Shown: piece after piece, positions 1-8,937 of the stretch
Layout of the letters: each line of letters begins with the position of its first letter
Numbering within the stretch: position 1 is the first letter of the stretch
Assembly (NCBI RefSeq): GCF_003207815.1
Contig: NZ_NKTX01000008.1
Coordinates: 20,069 to 84,068 of the forward strand
DNA: 64,000 nt
From: Komagataeibacter oboediens
GTDB taxonomy: Bacteria; Pseudomonadota; Alphaproteobacteria; Acetobacterales; Acetobacteraceae
Direction: 5' to 3'
Notes under the pieces: generated by a model
What the model saw: the letters and a program-made list of their open reading frames with translations, nothing else
Databases searched by the model: none
What the model was told of the DNA's origin: nothing
Made by a program: the position numbers and the translations under genes

Positions 1-403
1 CACGCTGGCGGGCCTGCATGCGGCCTGCCGTCGTGCGTTCGCGGATCAGCGCGCGTTCAAAATCGGCGATGCCTGCAAATACCGTCATGACAATACGGCC
101 TTCGGGTGATGTCGTATCCGCCCATGGTTCACGGATGGAGCGTAGGCCCGCACCCTTCTGCCGCAGGCTTTCCGCGATCTCCAGCAGGTGCTGTGTCGAA
201 CGGGCAAGACGGTCAAGGCGATAGACGATAACGATGTCGCCCGTACGGGCGACCTGCAGAAGGCGTGTCAGCCCGGGGCGTTCCTTTTCTTCCTCCGGCA
301 GGGGGTCTTCATAAATGGTTTCGCAGCCTTCGTCATGCAAATGCCACACTTGCTCCTCAAGTGTGCACTCGTCCGTACCTGCACGCGCATAACCGATCAG
401 CAT
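1..403 (-). CDS. Serine recombinase (resolvase family), partial, catalytic Ser replaced by Gly
   Basis: Reading from 403 down, 134 residues are visible before the window edge. The N terminus matches the resolvase/invertase catalytic domain: MLIGYARAGT at residues 1-10, then YRLDRLARS, then FAGIADFERALIRERT and GRMQARQR leading into the long E helix. In this family the nucleophile is the Ser of YARVST; here the motif reads YARAGT, so residue 9 is Gly. The family arginines (YAR, and LDRLAR) are kept. The DNA-binding C terminus lies outside the window. The fold is certain, but strand exchange by the usual Ser chemistry looks impossible unless a neighbouring residue substitutes. It may be a decayed element or a DNA-binding relic. 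Confidence 0.85.
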   Translation of the reverse strand, partial: MLIGYARAGTDECTLEEQVWHLHDEGCETIYEDPLPEEEKERPGLTRLLQVARTGDIVIVYRLDRLARSTQHLLEIAESLRQKGAGLRSIREPWADTTSPEGRIVMTVFAGIADFERALIRERTTAGRMQARQR

Positions 404-665
404 CTTATCTTCAGATCACAATTAAATTTCAATTACATATGTAGTCAAGAATCGAACAACTGAACAGACATCGCGGCGATGTCACAAGACGTTCGCATTT
501 TCTTCTCATGGCAGGATGCAGAGCTAAGGAATAAATTCCCAGTATTCAATTAAAAAAGCATTTATTCCCGAGGGTCAAAATAAGTTGCATTATTGTTGCA
601 ATATATGTATAAGCCCAAAATTATCGAAACATTAAGACTTTTGAGAAATCAGGATAACATAATTG
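404..665. promoter_or_regulatory. AT-rich intergenic region with an inverted repeat
   Basis: This 262-base gap is clearly AT-rich, most of all from about 530 to 660, in an otherwise GC-rich window. It contains a 9-base inverted repeat, GGAATAAAT at 528-536 and ATTTATTCC at 560-568, with a 23-base spacer. It separates the divergent recombinase from the orphan gene ahead of the c-di-GMP pair, so it should hold both promoters. AGGA at 651-654 is a plausible ribosome binding site for the next gene. No gene was recognised. The base composition fits a transfer or integration boundary, but no attachment site was identified. Confidence 0.5.
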
Positions 666-1322
666 ATGGGACGCCGAACGGACGATGAACGTCGAGTCCT
701 GACCAGTCGGGATACGGATCAGGGAATTCGCGGTGGTTTTTTTGTCTTGCGGCATGCCCTGGTGGAGGTCGCACGGAATGCGTCGGCGTTTCACACCCAT
801 CACCATGCATCCGAACGCCCGATGGTCGGGGCGGATACATGGCTGCGTGCATCACTGAGCGATATCGCCAGCAGCTGCCAGCGCGACTATGTGCTGCGTG
901 GCGGCACGATGGAATTTGAAAGTTCCGGCACGCTTCATATCCTGTGGGTGCGCATTGCGGTCACGGCAGGCGGGGGCCATCTGATTTTTGGCCCGAAATT
1001 ACCGGATTCCGGCCTGCTGCTGGTTGATGTCACGCTGGAGGAGGACGCCCCGGGCGCCGTCTCCATCACGTTTCGCGATGTCGCCAGCCTGAGCGTCACC
1101 TATGACGCCGAAACGGATATCACCCTGATCGGGCTGCTCAGTGGTGCCTCGAACGAACTGGACTGCAATGCATGGGCCGTAGTCCGGTTTCTGGGAAATG
1201 TCTGTGGCCTGCCCGATGAATGCAGCGAGGCCATACCCGGACAGCACGGCGGCGCGCCGCTGTACATCCGGCACTATACGGCCGGCGAAACGCACGAAAT
1301 CTGCATTGTCGTGAAAAAATAG
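666..1322 (+). CDS. Hypothetical protein upstream of the c-di-GMP enzyme pair
   Basis: Protein of 218 residues starting at ATG 666; a TTG three bases earlier is an alternative, with AGGA at 651-654 serving either. I do not recognise a family. The N-terminal third is charged and His-rich (THHHASE). The rest alternates hydrophobic strands and acidic turns, suggesting a beta-rich soluble domain, and it ends HEICIVVKK. There is no signal peptide or membrane segment. Only 19 bases separate its stop from the next start, so it is probably cotranscribed with the two GGDEF/EAL proteins and may be a partner of, or sensory accessory to, them. That role is inferred from position only. Confidence 0.55.
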   Translation: MGRRTDDERRVLTSRDTDQGIRGGFFVLRHALVEVARNASAFHTHHHASERPMVGADTWLRASLSDIASSCQRDYVLRGGTMEFESSGTLHILWVRIAVTAGGGHLIFGPKLPDSGLLLVDVTLEEDAPGAVSITFRDVASLSVTYDAETDITLIGLLSGASNELDCNAWAVVRFLGNVCGLPDECSEAIPGQHGGAPLYIRHYTAGETHEICIVVKK

Positions 1323-1341
1323 AAATTCCTGAATACTGTTG

Positions 1342-3549
1342 ATGGACATGAACCAGAACACGCCGCTTTTCCTTCGCCCCCATCATTCTTTATCCGGAAC
1401 AAATGCGCTGCAGGTCATGCATGGCGCGGCGGACGCCATTGTGGTGATTGACGAACGCAACAGGATCGTCTTCTTCAACGCCGCGGCCGAAAACCTGTGG
1501 GGATATACGCAGTCCGATGTGATCGGGCAGAATGTCAGCATGCTGCTGCCTGCGGGCATGCGTGCCGACCATGATGCCTTCATCGATCGCAACCGCAGTA
1601 CCGGCGTCAACACCATTATCGGCACATCGCGCGAAATCCGGTTTGAAAACAGGGCAGGGGAGTACGTGGCGGGCGAACTCGCCCTGTCCATGGTCACGCT
1701 GCGGCCTGACAACCGGAAATATTACATGGCCACCATCAAGGACATGACCGGCGATGGCCGCCGCCGGAACCTGCAGGGCCTGCAGAACACGGTATTCCGC
1801 GCCCTTTCAACCGACATGACGATCCAGGATGTGGCTGACCTGATCTGCCGCGAGACGGAAACATTCGTACCCGACACCGCCGCCGTGCTGATGCTGGTGG
1901 ACCCGGACGGACGTCTGCGCATCCTGTCGGGTGCAGGGTTCCCGCGCCGGTATGCCGCCGCCCTTGAAAACGTCACGCTGTCGGACGCCGACCGCGCGAT
2001 CCTTGTCCGTGACCCGTCCCGTGCGGGGGCGATGGTATGGGAAAGCTATTACTCGCTGGCCCTCTCGCTCGGGCTGCATCACTGCCGCGCCACGGCCACC
2101 GTGTCACCTGCGGGGAAGGTGACGGGCATCTTCGCCCTGTTCTTCCGCAATCCCGGCCCGGTATCTGACTGGGCGGAAACGGTTGTCAGCGGGTGCGTGC
2201 CGTTCTGCGGCGTGGTGATCGAACAGTACGAAGCGCGCCAGCATATCGCGCAACTGGCCAGTTACGATCCGCTGACCGGTTTCCTCAACCGTTCCGCAGT
2301 GCAGGATGTCCTTGACAAACTGGTGGGACAGCCGGGGGACCACCAGTTTGCCGTGCTGGTCCTCAATGTTGACCGGTTCCGTGACATCAATGAAGCCCTC
2401 GGGCACGCCAACGGCGATGTGCTGCTCAAAACACTGGCCACCCGCATGCGCGCGCTCACGCGCCACGACCATGTCCTGTGCCGTTCCAGCGCCGATGAGT
2501 TCATCATCGTCCTGCCCGAAACCCGTCAGGACGAAGCGATGCGCCGTGTTCACACCCTGCTGGACGGACTGGCGCAGCCCGTCAACGTCAGCGGCAATCA
2601 CATCACGCCGTCGCTGAGCGTGGGGATCAGCATGTTCCCCGATACCGGGCCGGACAGTGAAACCCTGATCGGGCTGGCGGAAACCGCCATGCGGCAGGCC
2701 AAGGAAATCGCGCGCGGCACCTGCCGCATTGCAACGCCCGCCGGGCATGGCACGGCGCGGGGGCGGCTGCTGGCGGGGCCGGCGCTGCGTGAAACGCTGG
2801 CGCGCGGGCTACTGCACCTGCATTACCAGCCACAGGTCCGCGCGCGGTCGGGACAGCTTTATGGCGTGGAGGCACTGGCACGGTGGCACCACCCGCTTCT
2901 GGGCAATATCTTTCCGTCGCGCTTCATGGCGGTGGTGGAAGAGACCGGTCAGGCCGAAATCATCGGCACATGGTCGCTGGAGGAAGCCTGCCGCCAGATC
3001 GTGGCATGGGAACGCGACGGGGTTCATGTGCCGACCGTTGCGGTCAACCTGTCCGCCGGGCAGTTCCGTGAACGCAGCCTGCCCGAAACCATTTCCCGGA
3101 TGCTGGACGCCCACGACCTCGGGCCGCAGCGCCTGACGCTGGAAATTACCGAAAGCGTCATGATGGATGAAAACGAGGACACAATGGCGGTCCTGCGCGC
3201 CATTCGCACGCTTGGGGTCGGCCTGTCCATTGATGATTTCGGCACCGGCTTTTCCAGCCTGTCACGGCTGGCGCGCCTGCCGCTAAGCGAAATCAAGATC
3301 GACCACAGCTTCATCATGAACCTTGAACACAATGCCAATGCACAGGCGCTGACAACGGCGGTGGTTGGCATGGGCTGCATGCTGGGCATGACAGTGGTGA
3401 CCGAAGGGGTCGAAACCGAAGCCCAGAAGGCGCTGCTGGAAAACCTGCAGTGCGACGTGATGCAGGGCTACCTGTTTTCCCGGCCACTGGCCGCCGCCGA
3501 ACTGGCGCGCTGGGTCCGTGACCGGCAGGAACAGCAACATAAAATATAA
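1342..3549 (+). CDS. pdeA: Heme-PAS/GAF/GGDEF/EAL protein, predicted c-di-GMP phosphodiesterase (PdeA-like)
   Basis: 735 residues from ATG 1342. Domains: PAS about 22-135, GAF-like about 150-295, GGDEF about 307-470, EAL about 485-735. The PAS domain aligns with the heme domain of E. coli DosP. His77 in MRADHDAFIDRNR sits at the proximal heme ligand and the Arg of TSREIRF at the distal Arg, while the DosP distal Met is Thr. The GGDEF motif is degenerate (SADEF, 383-387), so cyclase activity is unlikely. The EAL domain keeps EAL (510-512), VNLSAGQF, EITES, DDFGTG, IKID and TEGVE, the catalytic and metal-binding set. It should hydrolyse c-di-GMP under oxygen or redox control, as described for AxPDEA1. 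It heads a tandem pair with its paralogue. Confidence 0.88.
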   Translation: MDMNQNTPLFLRPHHSLSGTNALQVMHGAADAIVVIDERNRIVFFNAAAENLWGYTQSDVIGQNVSMLLPAGMRADHDAFIDRNRSTGVNTIIGTSREIRFENRAGEYVAGELALSMVTLRPDNRKYYMATIKDMTGDGRRRNLQGLQNTVFRALSTDMTIQDVADLICRETETFVPDTAAVLMLVDPDGRLRILSGAGFPRRYAAALENVTLSDADRAILVRDPSRAGAMVWESYYSLALSLGLHHCRATATVSPAGKVTGIFALFFRNPGPVSDWAETVVSGCVPFCGVVIEQYEARQHIAQLASYDPLTGFLNRSAVQDVLDKLVGQPGDHQFAVLVLNVDRFRDINEALGHANGDVLLKTLATRMRALTRHDHVLCRSSADEFIIVLPETRQDEAMRRVHTLLDGLAQPVNVSGNHITPSLSVGISMFPDTGPDSETLIGLAETAMRQAKEIARGTCRIATPAGHGTARGRLLAGPALRETLARGLLHLHYQPQVRARSGQLYGVEALARWHHPLLGNIFPSRFMAVVEETGQAEIIGTWSLEEACRQIVAWERDGVHVPTVAVNLSAGQFRERSLPETISRMLDAHDLGPQRLTLEITESVMMDENEDTMAVLRAIRTLGVGLSIDDFGTGFSSLSRLARLPLSEIKIDHSFIMNLEHNANAQALTTAVVGMGCMLGMTVVTEGVETEAQKALLENLQCDVMQGYLFSRPLAAAELARWVRDRQEQQHKI

Positions 3550-3591
3550 AAACTGAACAGATTCATACAGTCATAATAAAAAGGTGCGGAG

Positions 3592-5814
3592 ATGGGTAAG
3601 GAAGTTTTCCCCGTAACAGAAGAGAATGTCAATTCCGGCATCTGTATGGACATGCTGGAACAGGCGCGTGATGGCGTCATCATCATTGATGACAGGAACT
3701 GCATCGTCTTTTTCAACCACGCGGCGGAAAAACTGTGGGAATATACGGCAGACGAGGTCATGGGCCGCAATGTCAAATGCCTGGTGCCGACGGAATACCG
3801 CAGCCAGCATGACGGCTTCATCGCGCATAACCGTGAAACGGGCATCAACCGCATTGTCGGCACATCGCGCGAGATCACGTTCGAAAGCAAAAGCGGCGAT
3901 TACGTTTCGGCCGAGATGTCCATTTCAACCGCGCTGATCGGGCCGGACAAGAAACGCTACTACATGGCCTTCATGAAGGGGGTCACGGAAGAAAGCCACC
4001 GCCGGAAACTGCTGGACCTGCAGAACACGGTCTTCCGATCCCTTTCGGGTGACATGCTGATACAGGACGTTGCCGACCTGGTGTGCCAGGGAGTGGAGGA
4101 GTTCGTGCCCAATTCGGTGGCCGTGCTCATGCTGCTGACATCGGACCATACGCTGCAGATCCTGTCCGGGTCGGGGCTGCCGCGCCGGTTTGCAACGGCG
4201 CTGGAACACATGACGCTGACGGAAGCCGACATCACAGCACTTGCCAATGATCTGGATGAAGCCAGTTCGGTGGTATGGGAAAGCTATCGCTCGCTGGGGA
4301 TCTCGCTCGGGCTGCATGACTGCTGGGCTTCGGCCATCAGGGCGCCGAACGGAAAGATATCGGGTATTCTGGCACTGTATTCGCGCAACCAGCACAAGGT
4401 CGCGGAATGGCCACGGAAAATCGTGTCGGGCGCCGTGCCGTTCTGCGGTGTCGTGATCGAACAGTACGAGGCCCGGCAGCATATTTCGCAACTGGCGAAT
4501 TACGATCCGCTGACCGGCTTCCTCAACCGCACTTCGCTGCACAAGGTGCTGCGGAACATGATCAGCCAGCCGGGCGACAACCACTTCGCCGTGCTGCTGC
4601 TGGACCTTGACCGCTTCCGCGACATCAACGACGCGCTGGGACATGTGCAGGGGGACACGTTCCTGAAGGTCATTGCCGAACGGCTGAAAAAGCTGTGTCG
4701 CAGCAACTATGTCCTCAGCCGCTCGGGCGGGGATGACTTTGTCATTGTCATTCCCAACGCCACGGCGGACATGGCGGTCGATTTCACCAAGACGATCATC
4801 AACGCCATGCAGCGCCCGCTGGATGTCGCGGGCAACCAGCTTTCCGCATCCTTCAGCACGGGCATCGCAACCTTTCCCGAAAACGGGCCGGATGGTGAAT
4901 CCCTGATCAGCCATGCCGAAGTGGCCATGCGCCAGGCCAAGAAGGAGGCGCGTGGCAGCTACCGGCTGGTCAGCACGATCGACAGCAAGGATGCACAGGA
5001 CCGGCTGGTTCTGGGCAGCGCGTTGCGGGATTCCCTGTCCAAGGGGCTGCTGAACCTGCATTACCAGCCCCAGATCGAAGCCCGGACGGGGCAGATATAT
5101 GGCGTGGAGGCCCTGGCGCGGTGGAACCATCCCACGCTGGGCAACATCTTTCCCTCCCGCTTCATTGCCGTGGCGGAGGAGACGGGACAGATCGAGGCGA
5201 TCGGCCGGTGGTCGCTGGAGGAAGCCTGCCGTCAGATCGTGGCATGGGAACGCGATGGCGTGCACATACCCGTTGTATCGGTCAACCTGTCGGCGGCGCA
5301 TTTCCACAACCGCGGCCTTGTGCCCATGATTGCCGCGCTGCTGGACAAATACGGGCTGGCGCCTGAACGACTGACGGTTGAAATTACCGAAAGCGTGATG
5401 ATGGAGGAAAGCGAGGAGACGATGAATGTCCTCGCCGCCATCCGCAAGCTGGGGGTGGGCCTGTCCATGGATGACTTCGGCACCGGATTTTCCAGCCTGT
5501 CGCGCCTGACCCGCCTGCCGCTGACGGAAATCAAGATCGACCGCAGCTTCATCATGAACCTTGAACACGACGCGAATGCGCAGGCCGTCACCACCGCCGT
5601 CATCGGGATCGGCAACCGGCTGGGCATGACGGTCGTGACCGAAGGGGTGGAAACGGAAGCGCAGTACGACCTGCTGGAAAGCCTGCACTGCGATGTGCTG
5701 CAGGGCTATCTGTTTGCCCGCCCCATGTCGGCCACCGACCTGGAAGCATGGGCCCGGCAGCCCCGCCTGCTCATGCCCGCCATGACCAGAAAGCCCGATC
5801 AGGGCCAGTCCTGA
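3592..5814 (+). CDS. dgc: Heme-PAS/GAF/GGDEF/EAL protein, predicted diguanylate cyclase/phosphodiesterase (Dgc-like)
   Basis: 740 residues, paralogous to the upstream protein along its whole length, 42 bases downstream. AAGG about 10 bases before ATG 3592 is the likely ribosome binding site. The PAS domain keeps the heme His (His73 in YRSQHDGFIAHNR) and Arg (TSREITF). The cyclase signature is GGDDF (379-383) instead of GGDEF, a conservative change at a metal-binding position, so activity is possible but not assured. The EAL domain (EAL at 506-508, VNLSAAHF, EITES, DDFGTG, IKID, TEGVE) looks intact. The pdeA-then-dgc order matches the cdg operons that set c-di-GMP for cellulose synthase in Komagataeibacter. 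Net direction of activity cannot be read from sequence. Confidence 0.85.
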   Translation: MGKEVFPVTEENVNSGICMDMLEQARDGVIIIDDRNCIVFFNHAAEKLWEYTADEVMGRNVKCLVPTEYRSQHDGFIAHNRETGINRIVGTSREITFESKSGDYVSAEMSISTALIGPDKKRYYMAFMKGVTEESHRRKLLDLQNTVFRSLSGDMLIQDVADLVCQGVEEFVPNSVAVLMLLTSDHTLQILSGSGLPRRFATALEHMTLTEADITALANDLDEASSVVWESYRSLGISLGLHDCWASAIRAPNGKISGILALYSRNQHKVAEWPRKIVSGAVPFCGVVIEQYEARQHISQLANYDPLTGFLNRTSLHKVLRNMISQPGDNHFAVLLLDLDRFRDINDALGHVQGDTFLKVIAERLKKLCRSNYVLSRSGGDDFVIVIPNATADMAVDFTKTIINAMQRPLDVAGNQLSASFSTGIATFPENGPDGESLISHAEVAMRQAKKEARGSYRLVSTIDSKDAQDRLVLGSALRDSLSKGLLNLHYQPQIEARTGQIYGVEALARWNHPTLGNIFPSRFIAVAEETGQIEAIGRWSLEEACRQIVAWERDGVHIPVVSVNLSAAHFHNRGLVPMIAALLDKYGLAPERLTVEITESVMMEESEETMNVLAAIRKLGVGLSMDDFGTGFSSLSRLTRLPLTEIKIDRSFIMNLEHDANAQAVTTAVIGIGNRLGMTVVTEGVETEAQYDLLESLHCDVLQGYLFARPMSATDLEAWARQPRLLMPAMTRKPDQGQS

Positions 5815-5833
5815 CCACCCGCAACACGACTGC

Positions 5834-5860
5834 CTGCCGGGGAAATATATCCCCCGGCAG
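5834..5860 (+). terminator. Candidate hairpin terminator after the c-di-GMP pair
   Basis: CTGCCGGGG at 5834-5842 pairs with CCCCGGCAG at 5852-5860 around a 9-base AT-rich loop, 20 bases after the stop. No T-run follows, so this is a stable stem but not a classical intrinsic terminator. Confidence 0.5.
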
Positions 5861-6092
5861 CCGGCCCGCAGCATGCGGTCCTGCCACGACGCACCCGGCG
5901 GGGCAGGAGACCGCGGGACTGCTCACCCGGAAATTCCGTTTTTTATCAAACTATCCGCGCCATGGATCATTACCCTTCATGAACACGCCATCGCGGCCCA
6001 CGTCGCCACCAGGCGGGGACACGGCCTGCCGGACAGGCAGGACGGGCCGCCATGGCGCCCCCCGGACCCATGCATGAAGCGGAGACACCACC

Positions 6093-6944
6093 ATGAACAG
6101 GACAGTCCTCATTACCGGCGCCGGATCGGGTTTTGGCCGGGAAATTGCCCTGCGGCTGGCGGCACGCCAGTGGACGGTCATTGCAGGCGTGCAGATCCCC
6201 TCGCAGATATTCGCCCTGCATGCCGAAGCCGAACGGCGCGGCGTGCACCTGCAGGTTGAAAAACTGGATGTGACCAATGCGGCGGACCGTGACCGCTTCA
6301 GCGAAGTGGATGTTGACGTTCTGCTCAATAACGCGGGCATTGGCGAAGGCGGGTCCATGGTGGACATACCCGAAGCGGCGTTACGCCGGCAGTTCGAGGT
6401 CAACGTGACCGGCCCGGTAATGCTGACACAGGCCATCGCCAGACGCATGGTAGCGCGCCGGGCGGGGAAAATCGTTTTCATGTCCTCCTGCGCGGGACTG
6501 ACCTCGGACCCGTTTACCGGGGCCTATTCCGCATCCAAACACGCCATCGAGGCCATTGCCGAAGCACTGGGCAAGGAACTGCAGGAATTCAGCGTGGCGG
6601 TGGCCACCATCAACCCCGGCCCGTTCCTGACGGGGTTCAATGACCGGATTTTCGATTCATGGAAAAACTGGCCCACCGAACGGGAGGATACGCTGTTTGA
6701 TTATGAACGGATCGCCTATCCATACAAACAGTTCGATATCGAACCCGTGGTCGAGACGACGATTGGCGTGATCGAAGGCACGATCGACAGCTACCGCAAT
6801 GTTGAACCGAAACAGAATGCCGCCATGCAGCGCCAGCAGATGGATGCTGCATGGACCAGAAAATCCAGCGAGAACCTGGGCAGGCGCTTCGCAATGGTCC
6901 AGACCGCCTACGACATGCAGCCTGCCACGCCGGCGGATGAATAG
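6093..6944 (+). CDS. Short-chain dehydrogenase/reductase (SDR)
   Basis: 283 residues. A classical SDR with TGAGSGFG at the N terminus for the dinucleotide, NNAG near residue 90, a Ser in FMSSCAG and YSASK as the catalytic Tyr/Lys, followed by INPGPF. The C terminus extends beyond the core fold, with a variable substrate-binding region rich in Trp, Tyr and Phe. GGAG lies 12 bases before the ATG. It appears to be a single-gene unit between the c-di-GMP genes and the convergent GH13 gene. The substrate cannot be told from sequence. Confidence 0.85.
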   Translation: MNRTVLITGAGSGFGREIALRLAARQWTVIAGVQIPSQIFALHAEAERRGVHLQVEKLDVTNAADRDRFSEVDVDVLLNNAGIGEGGSMVDIPEAALRRQFEVNVTGPVMLTQAIARRMVARRAGKIVFMSSCAGLTSDPFTGAYSASKHAIEAIAEALGKELQEFSVAVATINPGPFLTGFNDRIFDSWKNWPTEREDTLFDYERIAYPYKQFDIEPVVETTIGVIEGTIDSYRNVEPKQNAAMQRQQMDAAWTRKSSENLGRRFAMVQTAYDMQPATPADE

Positions 6945-7022
6945 CGGACAGCCCGCCGGACAGCCGTGCAGGCGCGCCCGGTGCAGGAAACCGCCACCCC
7001 GCAACCCGTCAGGGACCGGTTT

Positions 7023-7055
7023 GCCCCCGGCCGCCCGCAGGCAGGTGACGGGGGC
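7023..7055. terminator. Candidate stem between convergent SDR and GH13 genes
   Basis: GCCCCCG at 7023-7029 pairs with CGGGGGC at 7049-7055 across a 19-base loop. It lies in the 220-base convergent gap and may end transcription from both sides. There is no T-run and the loop is long, so support is modest. The rest of this gap shows nothing recognisable. Confidence 0.3.
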
Positions 7056-7164
7056 CACATATCCCCGCCGGGACGACCGGGGCAGAGCGCTGGTGCCATC
7101 TTCCCCGGAACATGGGCTGGATACATACGTCACCTGCCCTGCGCGGGCATGGCCGCTGTCCGGT

Positions 7165-8916
7165 TCAGGCCAGCTGGTAGATCACGCTTTCCCACGGGCG
7201 CAGCGCTATGATGCCGTCCGTTACCGGGGCCGGGGGCGTCATGTTGCCGATCAGGCACCGCGTGGCACGCAGCCCCGCGGGCAGGGTGAAGGATGCCGCG
7301 CTGTCGGAAAAATTCAGCACGACCACCGCTGCCGTCCCGCCATCACGGCGGGTATAGGCATAGACCTGACTGCCAGGGGGCGAGACATCCCCATACCGCC
7401 CGGCTGACAGGCAACGCCATGCCCGGCGCAGGCGGATCATGGCGCGGTAGAAGGACAGGACGGAATCCGGGTCCGCACGTTCCGTCCGGACATTGACCTG
7501 CCGGTAATTCGGGTTGACCGCAAACCACGGCCTGTCTGCCGTGGTAAAGCCCGCATTGGGTGTGTCATCCCACTGCATGGGCGTGCGGGCGTTGTCGCGG
7601 CTGACCTGGGCCAGGTTGCGCAGGAATTCCGCAGCCGGGACGTGGCCCGACAGCACCTCGTTGCGCCAGCCATTATGGGCCTGCACGTCGTTATAGTCCT
7701 CGATCCGCCTGAAGGGAAAATTGGTCATGCCGATTTCCTGCCCCTGATAGATATAGGGCGTGCCCTTGAGCGACAGCATCATCGTGGCCAGCAGCTTGGC
7801 CGACCGCGCGCCATATTCCGGCACACCGGAGCCATAGCGCGAGGCGGCACGGGGAAAGTCGTGGTCCTCCAGATAGACCAGCGGCCAGACATGCGGGTTG
7901 TCGTTGAAGGCGTTGTCCGCATTGAAGGCGCGCATGTCATCCAGCCTGCATGGCAGCTTGCGCCAGCCATCCGCATCCTTCAGTTGCAGGTCAAAGCGGA
8001 AGGCGGAGGTGATTTCCCCCCGCCGGTCATCGGTCATGTTGATGATCGCATCATGCGACGCCCCCCATGCCTCGCCCACGGTATACAGGTCGGTCCCGGC
8101 AAAGACATGGGTGTACATGTCATGCAGGTAGCCATCCAGCCGTGGACCCACTTCGGCAAAGGATGCCTGTCCTGCATGCTGTCCGGGCGTAAAATCCCCC
8201 ATGGCCTGCGGCTTCGCCAGACTGGTGATCGCATCGAAACGGAAACCGCTGACCCCCCTGGCGGCCCAGAAGCGCAGGATGTCATACAGTTCGGCACGGA
8301 CCTTCGGGTTTTCCCAGTTCAGGTCAGGCTGCTTGCTGACAAAGGTATGCAGGTAGTACTGCCCCGTCGCCGCATCGAACTGCCATGCCGATCCCGCGCC
8401 AAAGGCCGCCTTCCAGTTATTGGGCGGCCCGCCATCCCGTCCGTCGCGCCAGATATAGTAATCCCGGTACGGACTGGTGCGTGAACTGCGGCTTTTGACA
8501 AACCATTCATGCTCGTCGCTGGTATGGTTGAACACCATGTCCAGTATGACATGAATGCCGCGCGCCTTTGCCCGCGCCATGAAGCGGTCGAAATCCGCCA
8601 TGGTGCCGAAATCTGGCATGATCCGGCGGTAATCGCGCACGTCGTAGCCGTTATCGGCATTGGGGGAGTCAAAGCAGGCAGCAACCCAGACCGCCCCGAT
8701 GCCCAGATCGGCCAGATGGTCCACCCGTTCGGCCATGCCCACGAAATCCCCGATCCCGTCGCCATTGCCATCGCAGAAGGAGCGGGGATAGATCTCGTAT
8801 GCCACGACATCCTTCCACCATGCCGTGGTCGTGCCGGCACGCGCCCGTGCTGCGGCGGGTGTCAGGAAAAATGCGGTTCCAAGCAGGCGGGTCATATCCC
8901 GGCGGGTCAGGTCCAT
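7165..8916 (-). CDS. Exported GH13 alpha-glucosidase
   Basis: 583 residues. The N terminus (LTRRDMTRLLG, then a hydrophobic stretch ending ARARA) looks like a Tat signal peptide, pointing to the periplasm. The GH13 core is complete: YEIYPRSF, GDGIGDF, DMVFNHTS, GFRFDAI with nucleophile Asp228, VGEAWG with acid/base Glu282, and EDHD with Asp353, where many members have NHD. The C-terminal beta domain ends RPWESVIYQLA. Length and motifs fit the oligo-1,6-glucosidase/alpha-glucosidase subgroup acting on short alpha-glucosides. The next gene on this strand lies 21 bases upstream, so the two may share a transcript despite unrelated functions. Confidence 0.9.
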   Translation of the reverse strand: MDLTRRDMTRLLGTAFFLTPAAARARAGTTTAWWKDVVAYEIYPRSFCDGNGDGIGDFVGMAERVDHLADLGIGAVWVAACFDSPNADNGYDVRDYRRIMPDFGTMADFDRFMARAKARGIHVILDMVFNHTSDEHEWFVKSRSSRTSPYRDYYIWRDGRDGGPPNNWKAAFGAGSAWQFDAATGQYYLHTFVSKQPDLNWENPKVRAELYDILRFWAARGVSGFRFDAITSLAKPQAMGDFTPGQHAGQASFAEVGPRLDGYLHDMYTHVFAGTDLYTVGEAWGASHDAIINMTDDRRGEITSAFRFDLQLKDADGWRKLPCRLDDMRAFNADNAFNDNPHVWPLVYLEDHDFPRAASRYGSGVPEYGARSAKLLATMMLSLKGTPYIYQGQEIGMTNFPFRRIEDYNDVQAHNGWRNEVLSGHVPAAEFLRNLAQVSRDNARTPMQWDDTPNAGFTTADRPWFAVNPNYRQVNVRTERADPDSVLSFYRAMIRLRRAWRCLSAGRYGDVSPPGSQVYAYTRRDGGTAAVVVLNFSDSAASFTLPAGLRATRCLIGNMTPPAPVTDGIIALRPWESVIYQLA

Positions 8917-8937
8917 GTCGTGCGTTTCCTGTCCTGA

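Noticed and set aside
3925..5874. 649-codon open frame on the minus strand opposite the Dgc-like gene
   Set aside because: Antisense shadow in high-GC DNA; low-complexity Arg/His/Gln/Gly-rich translation with no family, while the plus strand encodes a complete conserved protein. The long frames at 2104-2748, 14656-16050, 17278-18696, 30773-32095 and 59055-60728 were dropped for the same reason.
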